Positions 1-11,200 of a stretch of DNA of 64,000 bases are shown here, one piece after another (position 1 is the stretch's first letter; each line of letters starts with the position of its first letter). Position numbers and translations under genes: made by a program. This DNA is from Scenedesmus sp. ARA3 (lineage: Eukaryota > Chlorophyta > Chlorophyceae > Sphaeropleales > Scenedesmaceae). The notes beneath the pieces were generated by a model, which was not told the DNA's origin, searched no databases, and saw only the letters and a list, made by a program, of their open reading frames with translations. Location of the stretch: contig RWJK01001090.1 of assembly GCA_004335835.1 (NCBI GenBank), positions 100,010 through 164,009 on the forward strand, written 5' to 3'.

Positions 1-2366
1 GCCAACTGTGTTATTCTTGCATGGTGCTGGTGCACCTGATACAGAAGATCTACAGGTGAAGCCAGCAACAGCATTGGTGTGAGGAGGAGCAGCAGCAGGC
101 AACAAGCACACACTTGATGCTGCCGCTGCTGCGTTAGCACCAACATATTCACAATGCTACAGCCTGCATGTTGGCTGTTAGCAGTAGCAGTATGTGTGCA
201 GCTGGTCCTTGCCAGCCGCGCTGTTGGGACGCAGGCGTTTGTTCAAGCACCCTGCACTGCAGTCTGGTGACATGTCCGCTTGTTGCGCAGTCTGAGCAGC
301 AGAGTGTGAGTATGTACATAATTTCGTTTTGCAACTTGTTGTTGTTGTGCCATGGCAAGCATATCTCAGCATTGGTTGGCCAGATTGGTTTGGGCCAGCA
401 GGGAGGCATGCCTTATCAAGCTTTCTTGGCAGTGGGGCTGGTGCCTGGGATTGGGTTCAGTTCAGAAAGTGTATCGTATTGTATGGTACTGCCAAACAAC
501 GAAATAATCATAGTGTAGTGTACTGCGTTGTATAACATCGTTTCATACTATACAAGTAGTATGGTGTTCTTTGTGGCTAGATTGATGTGCTTGTGGTTCA
601 CGAACAGTGATGGTGACGAGTGTTTAGTGGGGCAAGCTGCTGCGCGGCTGCAGCCTGCCAGGCTGCGACAGCAATCACTGGATACAAGTGCAGTTGACGG
701 CGTGCATTTGGCTCTCAATTCACCATGCATGGGACAAATAGGAACACAACCTGCACAAGATGGGGGTGGTGGGTTCGGGGAACTCAGAATATTCTGCATG
801 CTAGTGCAGGCTATGTAGATGCTGCCGTTTCCTTTTACGGCTTTCATGGTGTTTTGCACGCTTCTGCTGTGTCCCAGTGTGGTAATGGTCATTCAGCTGC
901 ACAGCTTCATGCCGCGTGCAGTATGCTTGGCTTGAAAGCCTAGCGGCTCGGCCAAGACCGTTCAACGCTGCTTATTTATTGGTCCGGGCGCTGGGCACCT
1001 CCTGGTTAGGGGTGTTTGCGTGTCTTGCTGGTGACGACAGTGCCGTAGGCCTCCGGCAGTCAGGTTCGCCTGCTTGCTGTGTATGGCCACCCAGTAGGGT
1101 TTCGCCCCCCCTGGTAACATAAAAATGACCGTCAAACGCTGGCATCTGCAACATCTGGGGTGACTGCTGTCTGCTCAGTAGCTGTTGCTGGCCGCCAGCT
1201 GCTGCCAGTTGCTGGCCGCCAGCTGCTGCCGGGCAGCAGGGCATGCTGGAACGGCCGCTGTGCCACGGCTGAGCGGAGGAGCGCTCCTCACAAATCTGCC
1301 TGGGTCGCTGACAACTAGTTGCTTGTTTACTATTCAATTGCTAGACTTTCCATCTTTACAATGCTAGCTTTCAGCGCCTTTGGATGGGGGGAGCATTACG
1401 GATGACTGCAGAAGCGCACCTCAATGCTAGTAGCTTTGTACTGTTCAGCAAGTTGCAAGTTACTTGCATGCACGCATGGCAGGACAACATATCGCAGCGC
1501 TGCATGACGTCTTGCACCATACTCAGCATAACACAATGCAGCACGCGTTCACAATGACTATGAAACCAAATCTTATCTGTGCCGTGAAAGCTTTCGCACA
1601 CAACATGTCTGTTTGGATATGTTCCAGCTGAGCCAAAGGCTCAGTCTGATAAATAGGTGAAATACAAGCTGTTGGTACGTGTCCAGCAGGGCATGGTGGG
1701 CCATACGCCACTTCCGAAGAGTGCACAGAAATGACAACTGCAACCAGGTGATGCTGGCGCGCTCGGCATGTGCCTGAACAACTGATACACCCAGGACCTG
1801 CAGGACTCAGACTAGTATCACTATTCTGCCTCACACTGTGTGGTGGCAGCACAACAAACCATCGCCCACACAACGTAGCAAGCTGCAACTGCAAGTGCCA
1901 TGACAGCCACCATATGCTGTATCAACATAGCCTTTTGCAACTTGTGTCAACAGCTTGTGCAAAACAGCAACGCAAGTTCTTGCAACTACTTGCATGCGGG
2001 TCGCTCTGAATTGGTAAAATTATTGCACAACAACAAGACACATGCAAGGTCAAGGAAGGTCACGCAATCCCATTCTGCAAAGGCGGCAAGCAACTGGTAG
2101 CTGTTCTGTTCTCAGTAACTGCATTTGCTTTCATTCATCACTCCCAGGGCAAGGACTGCAAGCAGTAGACCCAGATTGTCATCCTAACACGCTTCTCCAA
2201 TCACATCATAGTCTGGCAGGCATCCATGCTGCAGAGCAGTGTTGCGTCTAACACGCATGACGGCGTGCAGCACACAACGGCCACTTGCTGTGCAGCTGCT
2301 GCCTTTGATTCTGGTCTTGCCTGCATAATGAACCGCGTTGTTGGTACCAACCTCACAGGCCGGCGC
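1..2366. other. Left-edge region without a supported gene
   Basis: Short open frames exist on both strands, but none has plausible protein composition, recognisable domains, or paired splice sites with matching phase. A two-copy 21-22 bp direct repeat built on TTGCTGGCCGCCAGCTGCTG lies near 1185-1230. The right end is the 3' flank of the minus-strand gene ending at 2367. A gene cut by the left window edge cannot be excluded. Confidence 0.4.
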
Positions 2367-3449
2367 TTATGCATAGTCCTCCTCAGTCTCTGGGTGCACA
2401 TCTGCAGGAGGTGGCTCCCATGTGCCCGCCACCTCCTCCCCTTCAGCTGCTGCAGCCGCCGCTGCTGCTGCTGCCTTGCTGGCCACCGCTGCTGCTGCTG
2501 CTGTCTGCGCAAGCAGCTCGCTGAACTGCTGCGGGTCTGTTGCGGCCTCCAGGTAAATGAAGCCGGGGTTGTCCCTGATAGCATCCTGCAAGCATGCAGC
2601 AAGAGGCAGCAGCAGGGACAGGGTGCGACAGTTAGGAACACCAAGGCCGCAGCTGCTGTGCAAATGGCCTGACATCACCACTTGTGCATGAACAGCATCC
2701 GCCATCTGCCCGTGCAGGGCACTTGCAACAACCGATCGCACTGCTGGCAGTCATGGCGTGGAACGCCGGCGAGAGCAGCATACCTCGAGCGTTGCGCCCT
2801 GCGCTGCCACCAGCTGTTGCAGCAGCTCCACATATTTGGCCTGGCCTGCCTCTGGGGAGCTGCATCCACAGCACAGCAGGTATCATGAGTGTCGGGAAAC
2901 AACGTGTTAGGCATGTTTATATGCCGAGAGGGCTGCACTGCAGTTGCTTGCAACTTGTCACAGATCAGCGACTGGCAGGGCACTCGTCAGCATCACAGTT
3001 TGCTGCTGGTTGCTGGTTGTGCCCACCTGCCATCTGTGACCAGCTGCTGCAACATCTCATTGAGCCTGGTCATGCAGCTGGAGCTCAGCACCTGCAGCAG
3101 CAGAGCGGCGTGCACAAACGTTGCTGTCAGCGCGCTCCTGGTCTTGCTGTTGAGGTACCAGGTGCCATGTGGCTGGTTATGATGACTTGCACTGCGTGGC
3201 TAGTGTGCATGGCACTCACAGCCTGCGCTACAGCTAGAGGGGTTCAACAAAACTTGTGACACAGTGCAGTTGATGCAAGATGCCGATTGCAGCTTCATGT
3301 AGCAGCGGACATACTGGGGGCTTCCCCACATGCTGTGTGGTGTGGATGCAGTGCATAAGGAGCAGCAAATCTGTTGGGGCCCCTATCAGCACACGCTGCC
3401 CACTCACAATTTTCTTTGCCTCAAAGTCGTCAAAGAAGTCCTTGGCCAT
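2367..3449 (-). CDS. Unknown 160-residue protein, four exons
   Basis: Exons on the minus strand are 3449-3408, 3172-3027, 2859-2784 and 2585-2367. All junctions are GT-AG (GTGAGT, GTGGGC and GTATGC donors) and the phases 0, 2, 0 agree, giving one frame from ATG to stop. The protein starts MAKDFFDDFEAKKI and continues with a helical segment containing YLNSKTRSALTATFVHAALL. It has two similar short stretches (MLQQLVTDG and LLQQLVAAQG), then DAIRDNPGFIYLEAATDPQQ, an alanine-rich tract and an acidic C-terminus ending EEDYA. No signal peptide or membrane segment is visible. I do not recognise the family and assign no function. The composition and clean phase pattern argue for a real gene. It is divergent from the large plus-strand gene starting at 4007, with 557 bp between them. 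Confidence 0.6.
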
Positions 3450-4006
3450 GGTGGTAGTGGCGGTGGTGGTGTCCACTTGAAGGCCCCAGCAGCAGCTGGT
3501 TGTGGTTGGCTGCTTCTGCTCGACCACGCTCAGCCCAGCAACTGCGCTGCTAACTTAAATGGTGGTTGTTTTGAGTCCCTAGCAGTTGACCGCAGCTCAA
3601 GTCACTCACACGTTCAAACCAGGCGACAGCACCAGGCAACAGCAACTTCCAAAACCGACCACACACCAGAACATACCACCAAGTCGACGGTAAGAAATTG
3701 GAGCATTGTTTGAAGTATTTGATTTCACACCTGGGCAGGTGCAACCCCGATTGGCATCGTTGCTGTTCAGTGCGTGGTATGACATCTCACTGCGTACCAC
3801 ACCGTGCTGAAGATCTCACGGATGTTTGCTGGTGACCTTCAAGATTCTTTGTTTGCAGATAACCCACCAGCTTGCAAGCAAAGGACGCTTGCCTAGCAGC
3901 GGGGAGAGGGAAGCCACCATCATCAGATGACGTCGATCGAGCCTCTATACATATTCATTATATCCCATTGACGGTTTTAGAATGATATGGTGATAAAGTT
4001 TTTCGC
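3450..4006. promoter_or_regulatory. Divergent intergenic region, probable shared promoter
   Basis: This 557-bp interval lies between the start codons of two divergently oriented genes, the minus-strand gene starting at 3449 and the plus-strand gene starting at 4007, so both promoters and 5' UTRs must lie here. AT-rich stretches occur around 3940-4005, close to the plus-strand start. No specific promoter motif could be assigned. This is inference from gene orientation. Confidence 0.4.
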
Positions 4007-7000
4007 ATGCCTCTCACAGCCAGTGCCGAAGCCGGGGGCTTTCACCTGCTGAAGTCGCATGCCCAGCGGGGTCAATTAGTCAAGCAGCTGCCACATATAA
4101 CATCTGGTAGCAGCTGCCTTACTAGTAGGAGGTTGCCTGGTGCACCATGTGGATCCAGGTCCTCCAGCCACACGCTGCTGCTCTGGCCCAGCATTCGTGC
4201 AGGCTACAGCAGCGGCCAGAGCGAGTCCGAAGGCACCAGTAGTTTAAACCAAGCATTCAGGGCCACTATCCAGGTGCGTTTGCCATCCTGCTGGCCCTGC
4301 TCCCACACCCAACTTTCAGCCACAGCAGCGACGCTGCTTATGACTTGAGCTCACCATGGCTGGCACTGTTGGTGTCCTGCAGGCCAGCAGCGCACAGCAT
4401 TCAAGCAATGCATCAGCTCAGGGCAGCGAGCAACAGCAGCCCGACAACCCCAGCGGCATTGTCTCACTCATGCAGGCCTGGGGCCAGCTGTCCACCCGGC
4501 TACAGCAGCCAGCAGCACCTCCAGCAGAGCCTGCAGGAGCAGCAGCAGGACCAGCAGCAGCAGCAGCAGCACGGCCATCCAATACGTCATCATCATCAGA
4601 GGACGACGTCACGCAGCTGATACTGTCAGCGCTGAAGCTCGCAGTGCGCAGCCTGTCGCGCGTGCCTGCCGCAGCTGACGGCAGCAGTCCTGCAAGCAGC
4701 GGCCGCACCACCAGCAACAGGCCTGCAGTGCAGCGCTCGCTGGCGCTAGCAGCAGCACTTGCAGAGCTTTACGCAAGTGGCCTGCCGCTGGATGCTGCAT
4801 CCATAGCAGCAGGCATAGTGGCAGAGGCAGTGGATGTTGCAGCGCTACACATCCGGTCTGTGCAGGCAAAGCTAGGGCCAGAGGTAGCAGGGCTGGTGCA
4901 TGATGTGCTGGCAGTGCGGCATGCGACAGATCGGGTGCAGCTGTACGACGATGAAAACAGCAGGTGGGTTGGATTACGCAGTTTGTCAAATACTCTTCAA
5001 GTGGGTGGTGAGCGTGGCCGGTGCATCAGCACCGTGCATTGCACGGGTGAGGTGGGCAGCAGCTGCTGGTTGTGCATTGTGACAGAGCATAGCCAGGCCC
5101 AGCAACAGGCGGGAAGAATTGTGTACAGCAGCTCCAGTGATGCTGACATGGTCATGCAGCATCAGCAGCAACCAGGCTGCGAAGTCTTTGGAGCATGCCA
5201 GCTGGTGGCTTCTGCGCCATTTTGTGTGGTGCATTGGACAGCAATCACGTCCTGCGACCCTGTTTATGCGCCTCACATGCCATGTTGCACTTCATCAATC
5301 ACACTGATGATTGTCTTGTGGCGTGCTTCACGTTGCGTTTCGTATCTTCTTCTGTCTGTTTCCGCAGTGCGCTGCGGGGTTGGCTGCTCTCCGCGTATGA
5401 TGTGCGCGCCTGCGCCATCGAGGTGGTGTGGCGGTGGCTGGCGCTGGTGCAGCCCCCAGGCCAGCCGCACCAGCAGCAGCTGGCAGCCATGGAAGCCCTA
5501 ACCATCTACTGCCCCCTGGGCCATGCGCTGGGCCTGGGCGGCTGCTCTGCTGCGCTGGAGGATGCTGCATTCAAGGTGATGAGGCTTTACGCTATGCAAT
5601 ATGGCTTGATATATTAATGGTGGAAGTTGATGAAGCTGCAGGGCGCTGAGTATGCTGCTGAACGCGTTTGGCACGTGCATTCTTCCTATGGTACGACGCT
5701 CGCTGCGATCCACAGGTGCTTGCATGGTGCAGCGACAGTTTTGGCGCAGGAGTCGGCAGTGTGCAATCGCAGCTGATGGACGAGCGAACGCCGCAGTGTG
5801 TGCCTGATCACTGCCTGTGCTGTTTCTTCTGCCGCCATCGCTGAAACAACACTTATTTGTTTTTCATCCACTGCATCCGCAGGTGCTGTTCCCCAGCTCC
5901 TATGCCAGCACAGCCCGCCACGTCCTGCCCATGTCAGGCGCAGCAGCAGACCTGCTCACGCGCTGCCAGGCATCCCTGCAGGCCGCAGCAGCAGCAGACG
6001 CATCCTTCCAGGCGCTTGCAGGAGGCCTGCAGCTGCTCAGCCGCACCAAGAGCCTCTACAGCATCATGCGCAAGCTGCTGCGGCTGAATGACCCGGCAGC
6101 AGGCAGCCGGCGGCTGGGCGAGATGTTTGATTTGTTGGGCATGCGCGCAGTCGTGCTGCCGCGGAAGGACTTGCCGGAAGATGAGGCAGAGGCAGCAGCA
6201 GTACAGGCGTGCTATCGGCTGCAGGTGAGGCGGGGCAATGCGAAAGGTGCTGAGGTCTAGGTGCTGTGTGCTGCAGTTGGCTGGTGCGGCAAGGCGCAGT
6301 GCACTGCTGTTTGGTGCTGGTGGGGCGCTCGCTGTGTTGCTGCCTTGCACGTTGACACTTTGGTAACAACCGTGTAGCGCATGCCACAAGGACAGTGGCA
6401 GCACCGCAAAGTCTCTTTCACACATCTCGCTAGCTCATTCCTTGCTCCGCCATGGGCACTGTTTCTGCGCCTGAATCTCCTACACACCAACCCACAGGAG
6501 CTTGCGCATGCGCAGTGGCCTGCTGTGCCGGGCCGCAGCAAGGACTACATCTCAAAGCCTAAACCCAATGGCTACCAGAGCCTGCACTCCACCCTCAGCA
6601 TGCAGGCGCTGCAGCAGCTCATGGCCAACAGCAGCAGCAGCAGCGGCACCAGCGTAGTACTGTCGTATCTGGAGCTGCAGGTCCGTACTGCTGCCATGCA
6701 CGCTGCTGCGGAGGGTGGCGACGCAGCGCATGCCGGCTACAAGGGGCGGCTGGAGCGGCGGCAGGTGAGAGGCAAGGGTGGCAGGTGCTGCTGCTGCTGC
6801 TGGTGGTGTGGCCAGCCTGCGTGAGGGTTGGTGAGTCAAGCATGCTGGCACAGATGTGGGCATGCTGTGCGGGTTGAAGGCATGCTGTCAGTTGTCACAC
6901 ACACTGCGTGCTTGGCATTTGGGCATCCTGTACCCCTTCTTACAAAGCACTGTGCCAGCTTGCAGATGCATTGCGTGGCATCTACAGTGAAAGCACTGCA

Positions 7001-8222
7001 GCCTAACAATAACTGTAACCAACTAAATGACGGCTTTGTGGGTGGCTTGTGCGCTTGCTGCATGTGTAGGTGCGGCAGCTGCAGGCCTGGACGGCACAGC
7101 TGCAGCGGCGGCTAGCAGGCGCGAAGCAGCAGCTGCTGCTGCCGCTGCCAGTCACAAGCAGCAGCAGCAGCAACAGCCTGCAGCCAGCTTATAGTGTGCT
7201 GACTACTAGCAGTGACGACAGTGACATGGAAGACATCAGCAGCAGCAGCAGCAGCAGTAGCAGCAGCAGCTTGAGCTTTGCGGGCAGTGCTGGCGCGGCA
7301 GCAGCAGCAGCAGAACTGGCGCAACATCATCATCATCAGCAGCAGCAGCAGCAGGAGGATGGTGCGATGCTCGACCACCAGCCGGCTGCATCAGCAGCTG
7401 CTGCTGCGTCGCTGTTCCACCACCTTGACTTGGATGGTGATGGTATGCTGAGCTTGTATGAGCTCTCAGAGCTGCTATCTGAGCTAGGGGAGGCCCGGCC
7501 TGCTGCTGCTGCTGCTGCTGCTGCCACAGGCTCTGGTAGGTTCCAGCAGCTGCAGCAGCATGCAGCAGCAGGGGCGCCAGCAGCAGCAGTGGCGCCAGAA
7601 TTTCCGTATGCGCAGCAGGTGTTTGAATCGCTGGACACTAATGGTGATGGCTTGATCAGCATGGCAGAGTTCCTAGAGTATTACATGTCCAACACAACAC
7701 AAGACAGCAGCCAATCAGCAGCAGCAGCAGCAGGACCCCAGGCGGCTGCAGGCAGTGGTGGCAGCAGCCGCACATGGAGTGCAGGCGGCGCTAGCAGCAG
7801 CAGCAGCAGCAGCCACATGTCCCTGGACCGGCTCAGCAGCAGTGGTAGCAGCAGTGGTAGCAGCAGCAACTCAGGAGCTGTGTGTCAAGTGTTCATGCAC
7901 ACATCGTCAACTAGCAGCAGCCGCAATGCGCCTGCCTCGTCAACCCTAGCCCTGGGTAGCAGCAGAAGCAGTGCATTTGGCGCCAGTGCCTTCAGCAGCA
8001 GCAGCAGCAGCAGAGCACAGCAGCACTTGCGGCCTCCTGGTGTAGCCACATGCGGTAGCTGGTGCTCTAGCAGCAGCAGCAGCAGCAGCAGCGTCACCGG
8101 CAGCCATCTGCGCAGCCGTGTCAGGTGCATGGCTAGTGCACCAGCTAGCAGCGGCAGCATTGCGGCACCAGGCAGCCAGCAAAGCAGTGCTTCAGAGCAG
8201 GGTGTAGCACTGCCTGCTAATG

Positions 8223-8253
<31 letters not shown>

Positions 8254-11200
8254 CATAGAGGGTAGCAGCTCAGTCAATGGGTCAGGCTCCAGCAGCATCA
8301 ATGGTAGGGCAGCAGCGGTGGCAGTAGTAGCAGCAGCAGCAGACGTGGGTTCGCAAGCAGCATCAGGCAGCCAGCAGCAGCAGCAGCAGCAGAAGCAGCC
8401 TCTGTTCAGGCCGCTGAGGCGACCTACTGAATCTGAGAGCGCTGCTGAGCATGGCAGCAGTCCAGCTGCAGCCGAGCAGCAGCAGCAGCAGCCAGCTGAG
8501 CAGCTTCAGCAGGAGCAGCTTCCGGCACAGCAGGCTTCCCCAGCTGCAGAGCCCAGCAGTTACGATGAAGATGCTGCTGCAGGCAGCAGCAGCAGCAGCA
8601 GCAGGTTAGATGAGCCCTACCAGCAGCAGCTGGAAGCTGAGCTGAGTTACGAAGAGGACGAGCAGCAGCAGCAGCGCTTCCTGCGGCAGCAGCAGCGCCA
8701 GCTGCCATCGCTGCTGGAGGATGCAGCAGCAGGCCGCACCCCGCGCTACATTCTCGTGCCCATCGGCAGCAGCAGCAGCAATGGCGCGTCATATACATCA
8801 TACGCTGCTGCTGCGCCGCTTCTGTCTGACCGCTTGGGCCAGCAGCTGCAGCAGCTAGAGGTGCCCTGCTTGGGCCCTCTGCTGCTAACCAATGCACCGC
8901 AGGTCTTCAGGTCTGCTGATGTGCTTGTGGACGCGCAGGGCGAGCATTATGAGCGGCTAGCACTCAGCTTCGAGCTCGTGAAGCACACTGGCAGTAGTGA
9001 GGCCATCTTGCAGGCACGAAACCTCAGCCGGGTAGTGCGCGGGCACCAGGATTCAGCAGTTGTGCGGGTCAACTATGGTCAAACGATGCTGGAGCCGCAT
9101 CGAGCAGCAGTCGAGCTGATAGATGGAGATGTGCTGGAGCTAGGGGACACAGGGGTGGCATTTGTGGTGCAGCGGCAGCAGCAGCCGGCTGCGCCGCCTG
9201 CTGCGCAGGCCGTGCAGCAGTTCTGCGGCGCGTACGCGCAGCAGCAGCTGGGGCTGCAGCTGAATGTGCAGGAATCTCTGCAGGCGCTGCAGCAGCAGCA
9301 GCAGCAGCAGCAGCAACTACCCACGGCCGAAGCCTTGCCTCAACAACAGCAGCAGCCAGGTTGGAATGCAGCAGCAGCAGATGCCATCGAATCAGAGCTG
9401 CGCAACATATCGCGGCTAGTGCGCAGCAACCCCCGCGCAGCAGAGCTGGAGCTGTGCCAGCTGGCAGCAGCACACCCAGAGGCCCCAGGCCCTTGGTTCC
9501 TCTGGGCACAGCTAGCAGCCAGCAGCAGGCGCCACTGGATGGCTCGTGCACTGTTCAGGGCAGCAGCAGTCTGCCAGCAGCAGCAGCTGGAGCAGGTGCT
9601 GCGAGCAGGCCCTGCTGCTGCTGCCGACGTTGCTGCTGCGCTGCAGCTGCCGCAGCAGGACGGCGCAGAAGATGCTGATCCGGCAGCAGCAGAGGCAGAT
9701 GCGGCCACTGCCGCCAGCAGCAGCAGCAGCAGCATCCTGCAGCAGACCCCGGCTGTGATCAGCAGCGGCGGAGGCAGCAAGGCGATGCGGCGCAAAGCAG
9801 ATCTTCGCATCAGCGCAGCCAGCCGCGCGCCAGCCTTCCGCCTAAGCAGCCGCCTGGTACAGGTGCTGCGCGTGTGGGCTCGATCTGAATGGGAGCAGCG
9901 CCTGTTTGGCCCTGCCCGGCGGCTGTGGCGGCTAGCTGCAAATGAGGCGTTCAAATTCCCGTATGACATTGCTGCGGAGGGCGGCGGCGCGGTGCTGCAC
10001 GCGTGGGCGAGCGCGGAGTTTGAGCGCGACAACGTGCTGAATGCGCGCGTGGTGATCGGAGAGGCGCTGCGCAAGTGCCCCAAGGATGCAGCGGTGAGTG
10101 GAAACGAGCTGCAGCAGGGTCAGTGCTGCATCAGGTTCTGTGCTGGCAGAGTTGTGTGCGAGGATCATAGTGTCAGCACGGTTAGTTGTGTGCGTGGTGT
10201 GTCGTGTCTCCCGCATGCAGCTGCTTGCCACCCTGCTTCCCAAACCACTGCTGCTGCTGCTGCTGCTGCTGCACCACAGGTTGCTGTGCTGGCCGCCAGT
10301 ATCGAGGCAGCAGCTGGCGAGGTCAACGCCGCGCGCACGCTGTTCGTGTTTTAACTCTCCCTACCACCTGAACGGTTACTGCTGCTGCTGCTGCTGCTGC
10401 TGCACCACAGGTTGCCGTGCTGGCCGCCAGTATTGAGGCAGCAGCCGGCGAGGTCAACGCGGCGCGCGCGCTGTTCCTGCGCGCCTACCAACTCAACAAG
10501 GCCGACAAGCAGCTCTACATGCAGTGGCCGCGCATGGAAGGCGCCTGCGGCAACATCGAGCGGGCGCGGCTGCTGTTTGGCTACGGCCTGTCGCTGTACC
10601 CCAGCAACACCAAGATCCTGAACCTGTATGCGTGCTTTGAAGAGCAGCAGGGTGAGGTGGAGCTTGCACGGGAGCTGCACCAGCGGGCGCTTGGCATTGA
10701 TGCTGCGAGTACGACGTCCATGCACAACAGGTGGGTACTGCTGTGTTGTGGTGCTGCGGCAGCATGTTTGTTTCAGGGTCTGTGTATGGTTAGTATAGTA
10801 CATGGCCAGGGAGCTGCACCAGCGGGCGCTGGGCATTGATGCTGCAAGGGTGGCGTTTGTGCACAACAGGCGGGCAGTGTTGACTTGAGGTGCTTTGGGG
10901 AGCAGCAGGGCGAGGTGGAGCTGGCGCGGGAGCTGCACCAGAGAGCGCTTGGGATTGATGCTGCCAGTACGACATCCATGCACAACAGTTGGGTGCTGCT
11001 GCTGAAGTGTATGCATGCAAGTGTGCGTTGTGTGTTTCGACAGAGGCCGTGTAGTGTGCTGCACCAGCGGGCGCTTGGTATTGATGACGCGAGTACCACG
11101 TCCATGCACAACAGGTGGGTGCTGCTGCTAGGGAAGTGGTGCATGCAGTTGTTGCATGTGTGGGGGCAAGGAGCTGCTCCAGCGGGCGCTTGGTATTGAC

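Noticed and set aside
7885..8301. Minus-strand frames opposite the Ser/Gln-rich linker of the CRSH gene
   Set aside because: Triplet repeats of CAG/AGC/GCA lack stops on both strands, so long antisense frames are expected by chance; no domain or splice support.
9340..10083. 247-codon minus-strand frame opposite the HAT exon
   Set aside because: Composition is the mirror of the sense Ala/Gln coding. The sense strand has recognisable HAT helices and phase-consistent introns.
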